Part shown: positions 11,970-18,429 of the stretch, piece after piece | Layout: each line of letters begins with the position of its first letter | Numbering within the stretch: the first letter of the stretch is position 1 | From: Chloroflexota bacterium | GTDB lineage: Bacteria; Chloroflexota; Anaerolineae; UBA4142 | Direction of reading: 5' to 3' | NCBI GenBank assembly: GCA_023381515.1 | Contig: JAMCQI010000108.1 | Span: forward strand, 1 to 18,429 | Length of the DNA: 18,429 bases | The notes under the pieces: generated by a model | Seen by the model: only the letters and a program-made list of their open reading frames with translations | Databases searched by the model: none | What the model was told of the DNA's origin: nothing | Position numbers and translations under genes: made by a program

Positions 11970-14542
11970 ATCGCACGCTCCCCGGGCCTCTTGCAGTTTC
12001 GATCTCACAGGCCATTTTTGCCCTCCCGTTCTTTGTTTTCTTTCTCGTCATCTTTAATGGCTATCTGCTGAACCTGCATGGCGGAGGAGCCAACGCGTGG
12101 TGGATCCTGTGCGGAGTTCTGATCGAAGGAATCGCCATCCTATGGCTGCTGCGCCCTTTCATCCGCGTCCGGTTCGACCCCTATGAGCTGGCCGGGTTCC
12201 TCGTCGTCGTCGGGGGCGTGTGGCTGTATTTTATCGCCGCCGCATGGCCGACCCTGCTCCCTCCGACACAGTCCATGGACGCGGTGCGACACTATGAACA
12301 CGTCGTGTTTTCCTTCCCTGAAGGGAGGCTGGTTGGCTGGTATCCTGCCGGCGGCTCGCTGATCGCGGCAACCCTGGCCCATTGGCTGGGCTGGGCCCCG
12401 CTCCGTATTCTTCACCCGGTCGCAGCAGCCTTTGTCGCCCTGAGCGCCGGTGCCGTGTACGGGATTACCTGCGCACTCTTGCCTCCCAAGCGCCTGTCTC
12501 TATTCGCGGCGCTCCTCGCCCCCGCTCTTCTCTTTGTGCCGTGGTCGTATTTCGCCGGTATGATCGACGCGGAACAGTATTTCTACGCCCAGGCGGTCGC
12601 CCAATATTTCGTGCTGGCGGCTCTTTGGTTCACGACAAGTTATGCCGCGCGGCCGCACTGGATTTGGGTCGCCTTGATTGCAGCCGCTCTCCTTGGCATT
12701 GTGGCCGCCTATCCTTATCTCGTCGGTCTCGCCTTGCTTTGTGCATTCGTCGTCATCCTCGGACGAACGATAAACCCTTGGCAGGTGCCCCAGCCTGGCT
12801 CTGGCACGGATGCCGTACGCAAGGGTCGGTTGCTCACTCCTCTCCTGACCCTCGCCTCATTGCTGGTCCTTATGGGCGTGACGGCGGTGGTTCTACAGAG
12901 GACTGGCATTGCTGATCTCCGGGGCGCCCAGGTGAGCGCTGTCTCAGGGGTGGGCGAGGGCGGCGTAACCAATCCGTCGCTCGCAACCCTCGGCGGCCCC
13001 CTCTTTTTGCTCCTTGCTTTGCTCGGGCTCGTGGTCGCCTGGCGGCGTGGCGCCGTGGGTCGGGCGCTCATCGGTTTCTTGTTCGCGTGGCTCGTCCAGT
13101 TGATCGGGCTTTACTTGGCCCAATCGTATCTGCCGATATCGGGCTATCGCGTCGACAAGACGTTCTACATCTTGCCTTTTGTGCTCGCCATTTTTGCCGG
13201 AACGGCGGTAGCGCTCGGCATCGACAAGCTTGCAGAGCGGGCTCGCCGATCATTCGCATTGAAGGGTCAGCGGATGGCCGCCGCCTGGCTCGGAACGGTG
13301 ATTCTGCTCGGATTGGCCGTTGCGCTGCTCCGCCCGCCGGTACGTTTTTCGCCGTTGACGGAATCAGAACTCCAAGCGGCACTGTGGGCTCGCGACCATC
13401 TCGACACCTATCAAATTAGCTATCTCGGCGCCAAGCCAATCAGCGCCTACTGGCTTGCCACGGGTCTGTGGCAAGAAACGCTTCCGAATGATTGGTTCCA
13501 GTGGATGCCGGAAGGCATCAAGTTGGGGCCGGCAAGCTTGGACGAGTGGTTCCGCAATCCCGCTTGGCCTCGCTGGGTATTAGTGAGCGACGTCCGGCAG
13601 GCAAACGCTCTCGGCTCGGTCCAAATTGCCTATCAGAATGGAAGCGCCGCGATCCTGGAAAAGCAAGCCTCCAATGGCCCACCTCCTGCGGCGGTGCATC
13701 CCGCCATGTGGCAGTTCGGCTCGACGATCAAGCTTCTCGGCTATAATCTAGAGCCGTCCAGTCCTGTGCCGGGCACGTTGATTACGCTGACGACCGTCAC
13801 GGAATCCATGCGTCCGCCGCCTGCAACAGTGGCCTGGAGAGTTGAACTCGTCGACCGGGCCGGCAATGTCATTAGCAAAGCGACGGGTGGTCCGTTCGGC
13901 GACCGGTATCCCTTGCAGCGTTGGCCTCCCGGCAGGACGAGCCAGGACGTGTGGCATCTGCTCCTCGATCCTAAAATGCTCCCTGGGTCCTATGACCTGC
14001 GGATTGGCCTGTATCAGAGTAGTGACGGGCAGGGAGTAAGAGTATGGCCGGTAAATGCCGCCACCGGGACCGTCGAACAGGGCGGACAAGCCTTCTCGGC
14101 GGTCCCGCTGACGAAGATCAAAATCCCTGTGCCGCCTCCCAGTTCCGCCGAGTTGCAGGCCGCCACGCCCCTGCAAGCTCATGTAGGGGACAACTTTGCA
14201 CTCGCCAAGTACAAAACGGATTGGTACGGCGCGACACGAACACTCAGCCTCACTCTCTACTGGGAATGCATAACCAAGACAAATAGCGACTATACGGTTT
14301 TTGTCCATGTCCTTGACGCATCCGGAAAGGTGATTGCCCAAGTCGACTCGCCGCCGCGAGAGGGCAGCTATCCCACTTCTCTTTGGGATAAAGGCGAGCT
14401 CGTCAAGGACAGTTACAACTTGTCCATCCCTGCAGACGCGCAGGCCCCTTATTCCATTGAGATTGGAATGTATTCATATCCCAGTCTCCAGCGCCTGCCC
14501 GTAGGCGCCACCGATCATATCCTTATTCATTTAGGATTTTAG
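11966..14542 (+). CDS. Large multi-pass membrane protein, GT-C glycosyltransferase-like
   Basis: An 858-residue protein. The first ~450 residues hold roughly ten to twelve membrane helices. After the second or third helix, an outside loop contains TQSMDAVRHYEHVV, where an acidic residue is typical of GT-C glycosyltransferases that use lipid-linked sugars. The remaining ~400 residues are soluble. They include two beta-sandwich modules (about 578-720 and 735-857), the second with TLYWECITK, DYTVFVHVLDASGKV and EGSYPTSLWDKGELV. Such modules follow GT-C domains in Chloroflexota proteins I recall. Likely role is cell-surface glycosylation, but no catalytic site is proven. ATG 11966 overlaps the trmO stop and has GAGGG 6 nt upstream. 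Confidence 0.7.
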   Translation: MNRTLPGPLAVSISQAIFALPFFVFFLVIFNGYLLNLHGGGANAWWILCGVLIEGIAILWLLRPFIRVRFDPYELAGFLVVVGGVWLYFIAAAWPTLLPPTQSMDAVRHYEHVVFSFPEGRLVGWYPAGGSLIAATLAHWLGWAPLRILHPVAAAFVALSAGAVYGITCALLPPKRLSLFAALLAPALLFVPWSYFAGMIDAEQYFYAQAVAQYFVLAALWFTTSYAARPHWIWVALIAAALLGIVAAYPYLVGLALLCAFVVILGRTINPWQVPQPGSGTDAVRKGRLLTPLLTLASLLVLMGVTAVVLQRTGIADLRGAQVSAVSGVGEGGVTNPSLATLGGPLFLLLALLGLVVAWRRGAVGRALIGFLFAWLVQLIGLYLAQSYLPISGYRVDKTFYILPFVLAIFAGTAVALGIDKLAERARRSFALKGQRMAAAWLGTVILLGLAVALLRPPVRFSPLTESELQAALWARDHLDTYQISYLGAKPISAYWLATGLWQETLPNDWFQWMPEGIKLGPASLDEWFRNPAWPRWVLVSDVRQANALGSVQIAYQNGSAAILEKQASNGPPPAAVHPAMWQFGSTIKLLGYNLEPSSPVPGTLITLTTVTESMRPPPATVAWRVELVDRAGNVISKATGGPFGDRYPLQRWPPGRTSQDVWHLLLDPKMLPGSYDLRIGLYQSSDGQGVRVWPVNAATGTVEQGGQAFSAVPLTKIKIPVPPPSSAELQAATPLQAHVGDNFALAKYKTDWYGATRTLSLTLYWECITKTNSDYTVFVHVLDASGKVIAQVDSPPREGSYPTSLWDKGELVKDSYNLSIPADAQAPYSIEIGMYSYPSLQRLPVGATDHILIHLGF

Positions 14543-14687
14543 ATTTTCGATTTATGATTCAACTCCCGTCTCACGTCATGTCTCGCGTCTCAAGTCTCAA
14601 GTCTCACGCCTTACGTTTTACGTTTCACGCATCACGCATCATACGTTCTAAATCCTAAATCGCACATTCTAAATCGTAAATTCGCAC
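14537..14687. repeat. AT-rich iterated-motif island
   Basis: Iterations such as TTTAGGATTTTAGATTTT (14530s-14550s), TCTCACG/TCTCAAG (14568-14609), TTACGTTTTACGTTTCACG and CATCACG (14610-14640) and CTAAATC (14647-14680). The left end (TTTAGGATTT) and right end (AAATCCTAAA) are inverted, echoing the layout at 1268-1400. It ends directly at the next start codon. No gene, and no clear terminator or promoter consensus, although its AT content could serve as a promoter. Confidence 0.7.
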
Positions 14688-16061
14688 ATGTTTCTCTCTC
14701 GCGCTCTCCAAATTCATGACCAAGCCGTCATCGCCCTCGTCGGCGGCGGCGGCAAAACGACCGCCATGTTCCGGCTGGCGGATGAACTCGCCGCGCAGAA
14801 GAGGCGTGTCGTGACGACCACGACGACGCGCCTTTTCGCTTCGCAAGCGGCGCGCGCATCGCACCTTCTCACCTACCCCGGAGCCGGCGAGGAGAAAGAT
14901 GAAGAGTTCATTGGGCGCGTTCAAGCGGAATTAAAGGCTGCCTTACCGGAGCATTTGCTTGTCGTCGGCGCCGGACGCGACCAGGACAAGATCTTGGGAG
15001 TGCCGCCAGAACTCGTCGACCAGCTTAGCGCTCGAAACATCGCGGATGTGGTCATCGTCGAAGCCGACGGCGCACGCCTGCGCCCGTTCAAGGCCCCGGC
15101 GGAGCACGAGCCCGTTGTCCCGAGCTCGACGACGCTTTTGATCCCCGTCGTTGGCATACAAGCGGTTGGACTTTTCCTGGACGACGAGCACGTCCACAGA
15201 CCCGATCTAATTGCCCGGCTGGCGGGAGTTCTGCCAGGGGAAACGATCACCCCGGCGATAATCGCACGGGTTCTCGCTCACCCACAAGGAGGCTTGAAGA
15301 ACAAGCCGGCGAGCGCGCGTGCGGTGGTGCTCGTCAACCAGGTTGAAGGGGAGAGCCGACTTGCCCAAGCGCGCGAGCTCGCGCGCCTCCTGTTGGACTC
15401 TATCGAAATCGATGCGGTCGCGGTCGGAGCAGTGAGCAGCGCGGCCGAACCCATACGACAAGTGTACCGGAGAGTGGCTGCGGTCGTCATGGCGGCCGGC
15501 GCGGGTGTGCGGATGCAAGGACGGACGAAACAGCTCTTGCCTTGGCGAGGCAAGACGATTATCGAGAATGCAGTCGACGTCGCACTCGGGTCCGAGGCGA
15601 CGCGCACGTTCCTCATGCTGGGCGCGCACGCGCAAGAGATCGAGCCCGTTGTTCGGTCCTTTCCCATTCGCCTGGTGCTCAATCCCGGGTGGCAAAAAGG
15701 ACACGCGTCCACTATTCGGGCAGCTGTGCAGGCACTCTCAAAAGAAACGGCCGCGGCCCTTTTCCTCAACGCGGACCAGCCGCTCCTCAACTCTTCCATC
15801 GTTGACGCGCTGATTCGCCGCTATTTCGAGACGGGCGCTCTCATTGTCGCGCCCCGCTACCGCGGCAAACGCGGCAGCCCCGTCCTGTTTGATCGGGTGC
15901 ATTTTGCCGACCTCTCGGAGTTGCGCGATGAACAAGGGGGCCGCGACGTCATGGCGCGGTATCCGCAGGAAATCGAATGGGTGGATTTTGCGGATGATGC
16001 CGCGGCCGCCGACGTGGACACGCTTGACGAATACGAAAGCCTGGTTCGGCAGGCGCAATGA
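14688..16061 (+). CDS. YqeC-MocA fusion: molybdenum hydroxylase accessory / molybdopterin cytidylyltransferase
   Basis: A 457-residue two-domain protein. Residues 1 to about 255 match YqeC (selenium-dependent molybdenum hydroxylase accessory family), with P-loop GGGGKTT (19-25), VVTTTTTR and VIVEADGARLRPFKAPAEHEPVVP. From about 262 it is a MocA/MobA-like nucleotidyltransferase: VVMAAGAGVRMQGRTKQLLPWRGK, NPGWQKGHASTIRAAV, NADQPLL (near 360) and RYRGKRGSPVLFDRVHF. MocA transfers CMP to molybdopterin to make the cytosine dinucleotide cofactor of xanthine-dehydrogenase-type enzymes; YqeC's role is not established. No molybdenum enzyme is in the window. No Shine-Dalgarno site is seen; the start abuts the AT-rich island. 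The stop overlaps the next gene by ATGA. Confidence 0.88.
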   Translation: MFLSRALQIHDQAVIALVGGGGKTTAMFRLADELAAQKRRVVTTTTTRLFASQAARASHLLTYPGAGEEKDEEFIGRVQAELKAALPEHLLVVGAGRDQDKILGVPPELVDQLSARNIADVVIVEADGARLRPFKAPAEHEPVVPSSTTLLIPVVGIQAVGLFLDDEHVHRPDLIARLAGVLPGETITPAIIARVLAHPQGGLKNKPASARAVVLVNQVEGESRLAQARELARLLLDSIEIDAVAVGAVSSAAEPIRQVYRRVAAVVMAAGAGVRMQGRTKQLLPWRGKTIIENAVDVALGSEATRTFLMLGAHAQEIEPVVRSFPIRLVLNPGWQKGHASTIRAAVQALSKETAAALFLNADQPLLNSSIVDALIRRYFETGALIVAPRYRGKRGSPVLFDRVHFADLSELRDEQGGRDVMARYPQEIEWVDFADDAAAADVDTLDEYESLVRQAQ

Positions 16062-16903
16062 GCACGTCGGCTCGATCAGGGCAGGTAGAGTTGGAGCAAG
16101 CATTTGCGCGGGAGCGCGAGCGCATGTACCGCCGGTTGCTCTCCCGGCGCGTCCGCAGCATGGACGAGGCGGCCCGCTTCGTCGACACGGTTGGTTTTAG
16201 CCTGCTTTTCGCTTCCACCCAGGGTGTCGAGCTTCCTTCGCTCTTTGAAGCGATCAAAGGCAAGCGAAACATGCACATTGAGGACTGGGACGCAGACGCA
16301 GACCGCCTTTGGGCATGGAAGAATCAGCTCCCCGCGGCCAAGCGAGCGTACTATGGCAAAGCGCTTGCAGGCGGCAGGCCGGCCCTGGTCTCGCTCAAAA
16401 TGTTTCCCTATCTCTATGCTCAGAATGCTCTCGAAGACGTCGAGGCTGACTATTTCCGCGGTCGAGTGAGCTACGAGGCCAAGCGCGTTTACGACGCCCT
16501 GCGCTCACTCGGCCCGACCCCCACGATGGCGTTGCGCCGCGCCGCGGGGTTTGATCGGCCGGGCGACAGCCAGCGCTATCATCACGCGCTCGACGAATTA
16601 CAGCGCAACCTCGTCATTGCCCCGGTCGGAGCGACGATTGAAACGGGGGCTTGGGCCTCCCAGATTTTCGAATTGGTCGCGCGCTGGTTTCCGCGCCAGG
16701 TCGAGCGGGCACAACGGATAGAGGCCCAGGCCGCCCGGCGTGCGCTCGCGAAAAGGTATCTGCAGACGGTTCATGCCGCGCGGCCCGCCATGTTGACGCG
16801 CGTTTTTGGCTGGTCGCACGAGCAGGCGAAGGATACGTTGGCCGAACTCTTGTCCCGCGGCGCGGCAAAGAAAAACGGAGATTGGTTCCTGTACCATGAA
16901 TGA
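16058..16903 (+). CDS. AlkZ-related putative winged-helix DNA-binding protein
   Basis: A 281-residue cytoplasmic protein. The best guess is the AlkZ/YcaQ-related winged-helix group, from the middle IEDWDADADRLWAWKNQLPAAKRAYYGK, SLKMFPYLYAQN, YDALRSLGPTPTMALRRAAGF (a winged-helix-like segment) and a C-terminal QTVHAARPAMLTRVFGWSHEQAKDTL. AlkZ/YcaQ proteins are DNA glycosylases for crosslinks, but the catalytic QxQ/QxD motif was not found, so glycosylase activity should not be assumed. It starts inside the stop of the MocA fusion (ATGA) and its own stop overlaps the SpoIID gene by 8 nt, so all three are translationally linked. Function unknown. Confidence 0.5.
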   Translation: MSTSARSGQVELEQAFARERERMYRRLLSRRVRSMDEAARFVDTVGFSLLFASTQGVELPSLFEAIKGKRNMHIEDWDADADRLWAWKNQLPAAKRAYYGKALAGGRPALVSLKMFPYLYAQNALEDVEADYFRGRVSYEAKRVYDALRSLGPTPTMALRRAAGFDRPGDSQRYHHALDELQRNLVIAPVGATIETGAWASQIFELVARWFPRQVERAQRIEAQAARRALAKRYLQTVHAARPAMLTRVFGWSHEQAKDTLAELLSRGAAKKNGDWFLYHE

Positions 16904-18395
16904 TTCTCGTGGGTCCGAGAAGGGTCTTCCGGAGTCGATCCGGGTCTTGCTGCCGGATGGACAGGTCGAGGAAATGCCGCTTGAGGATTATCTCGCCGGA
17001 GTGATCGCGGCCGAAATGGGACCCGACGCCCCGCTCGAGGCGCTCAAGGCCCAGGCCGTTGCTTCCCGGACCTATGCCGCGTCGATTCACCGCCACGCCC
17101 TATTCGGCGCGGACGTTTGCGCAACTGCCCATTGCCAAGAATGGAAACACATAGAGGCCGCTCTCGCCCCGGACGTGTATCGCGCGGTGAGCGAGACGCG
17201 GGGGATGGTGGCCGCCGCCGGCGGCCGCCTCATCCAGGCTTTCTTCTTTGAGCACTGCGACGGGCACACACGCGCGGCAGAGGACGCTATGATGCCGCCG
17301 GTCCCTTACTTGACGAGCGTCGAATGCCCGTGCGGATTCGTCGCGCTCAAGGGGCATGGGGTTGGAATGTGCCGGCGAGGCGCGATTGCCCTCGCCCGCC
17401 AAGGCTTTGCGTTTCAAGAGATCCTGGGACACTATTACCGAGGGATCCGAGTATTAGATGCCGGCGGGGAGGAAGTCCTGTCCCTCAATCCACTGCCCGC
17501 GGTCACGGAGGAAATGCAGCCGGCGCCTCCACCTGACAAGGCGTCCGCCGTTTCCATTGAGAGCGCCCCTTCAGAACCCGTCCCGCCCGCTCTCGACACC
17601 GCTTCGTCAGCCATTTCCCTACCAGAAGCAAGTGGTCCGGCGGATACCCAAACCAAGTCTGCGGAAGTAAGCGTAGAGCCCTCGGCCCCGGCATCCGTCC
17701 CCCAGCCCGAACTGCCTGCCGTCGAGGCAAACCAAACCGAAAGCGGCGCGCCCTACGAAATCGAGATAATGGAGCCGGAACCGGAGGCCGCCTCCGAGGT
17801 CGTCGATGAGACGCGCGAGGCGCCCCCCGCCGACCGACAAACACCGCCCGCCGAACCACCGCGACAGCCCCCCACCGCAGAACCTGGACCCCCGGAGACC
17901 TCTGAATCCATCACGTCTAACCAAGTTGCCCCGACTTCCGAAGTTTTTGGAACTTTAAAAGTCTCAACGACCCAAGTTTCACCAGAGCTCGTCCCAACCG
18001 AACCGCTGTCAGAGGAGCCGGCTCCACCGGAGCCGACTGTGGAGGAGCGGGTCTCCCTTCCCCCACCCGACCATATTCCCGAAGCGCCGTTGCCGGGCTC
18101 TGACGCAAGTCGGCGCACGAGGCCCCGGCCGCATCTACAGATAGACCATCTCCCGGGCGAACCGGCGATTGCAGGATGCCTGCCCGGGTCCGGCATTCAA
18201 GTGACCATCAAAGATGAGCAGGGGAACGAGACCCTCGTCTTTACCGGGAGCGCGCCCCACTATGGCGACGGAGGTTTTGAAATGGTCGTCGAGGACGGCG
18301 GGCGCTACTTCGTGTCGGTGGACGAAGAGACCATCGAGGTAAACGTGCGAGGCGACACCGTCTTCATCCACGCCGGCGAGCCAAAGCAAGAGTAA
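16896..18395 (+). CDS. SpoIID/amidase-enhancer domain protein with Pro/Glu-rich linker
   Basis: A 499-residue protein. Residues 15-185 form a SpoIID domain: PLEDYLAGVIAAEMG (28-42, E40 at the position of the lytic transglycosylase catalytic Glu), EALKAQAVASRTYA, CATAHC (75-80, the usual zinc-type Cys pair) and GHGVGMCRRGA (153-163). The common serine/glycine motif is replaced by HCDGHT (120-125), with CPC at 144-146. Residues about 205-425 are a Pro/Glu/Ser linker, followed by a small beta-rich domain (about 425-499). No signal peptide or membrane helix is visible, odd for a wall-acting protein. ATG 16896 was chosen because the domain starts soon after and it overlaps the previous stop; an upstream in-frame ATG at 16806 would read inside that gene. 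Confidence 0.85.
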   Translation: MNDSRGSEKGLPESIRVLLPDGQVEEMPLEDYLAGVIAAEMGPDAPLEALKAQAVASRTYAASIHRHALFGADVCATAHCQEWKHIEAALAPDVYRAVSETRGMVAAAGGRLIQAFFFEHCDGHTRAAEDAMMPPVPYLTSVECPCGFVALKGHGVGMCRRGAIALARQGFAFQEILGHYYRGIRVLDAGGEEVLSLNPLPAVTEEMQPAPPPDKASAVSIESAPSEPVPPALDTASSAISLPEASGPADTQTKSAEVSVEPSAPASVPQPELPAVEANQTESGAPYEIEIMEPEPEAASEVVDETREAPPADRQTPPAEPPRQPPTAEPGPPETSESITSNQVAPTSEVFGTLKVSTTQVSPELVPTEPLSEEPAPPEPTVEERVSLPPPDHIPEAPLPGSDASRRTRPRPHLQIDHLPGEPAIAGCLPGSGIQVTIKDEQGNETLVFTGSAPHYGDGGFEMVVEDGGRYFVSVDEETIEVNVRGDTVFIHAGEPKQE

Positions 18396-18429
18396 GACGG
18401 GTTCTTCGGCCCTCTCCCCCTATGGAGAA
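18396..18429. other. Window-edge intergenic, possible start of another CCCTCTCC hairpin
   Basis: After the SpoIID stop the sequence reads CGGCCCTCTCCCCCTATGGAG and is cut off. The CCCTCTCCCC start matches the left arms of the hairpins at 268-309 and 6433-6481, so a third copy may begin here. The right arm is not visible. Confidence 0.35.

Noticed and set aside
16806..16895. Upstream ATG for the SpoIID gene
   Set aside because: It would add 30 Arg-rich residues coded inside the AlkZ-related gene and supplies no signal peptide; ATG 16896 fits the overlap pattern.

Overview
The window is a high-GC bacterial chromosome segment, most likely from the phylum Chloroflexota. That placement is an inference. 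It rests on the remA-gmk and yebC-ruvC-ruvA gene blocks, a GT-C-like membrane protein with C-terminal beta-sandwich modules of a type I associate with this phylum, an S8 protease with DSVNW repeats, and AT-rich iterated motifs between genes. No rRNA, tRNA, CRISPR array, transposase or phage gene was recognised.

Layout. Positions 1-5905 read on the + strand: a ~30-bp tandem array and long hairpin (1-309), remA-like DUF370 and gmk (overlapping), a DUF72 protein, yebC, ruvC, ruvA and a geranylgeranyl-reductase-family flavoprotein. Positions 5895-6481 hold a second degenerate tandem array followed by hairpins, one of which is a good minus-strand terminator. Positions 6552-11312 read on the - strand: a secreted S8 protease, a membrane-anchored ClpP/SppA-class protein and a VanW-domain membrane protein, all predicted to act at or outside the membrane. 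From 11408 to the end the + strand resumes: trmO and a large GT-C-like membrane protein, then a tightly overlapped set of a YqeC-MocA fusion, an AlkZ-related winged-helix protein and a SpoIID-domain protein.

The strongest non-coding element is a cyclic-di-GMP-I (GEMM-I) riboswitch at 11218-11302 on the - strand, upstream of the S8 protease. It is followed by two intrinsic-terminator hairpins (11171-11199 and 11057-11094) before a good Shine-Dalgarno site. A 7-base complementarity between the aptamer and the first terminator suggests an OFF switch. A perfect 10-bp dyad lies where the -35 element of its promoter would be. The protease is therefore probably tuned by the second messenger that governs surface life.

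The next two minus-strand genes each carry a near-consensus promoter with a 16-bp spacer and exactly 9 nt between the -10 box and the ATG. They have no room for a ribosome binding site, which predicts leaderless or almost leaderless mRNAs. The + strand genes rely mostly on Shine-Dalgarno sites and overlapping stop/start codons.
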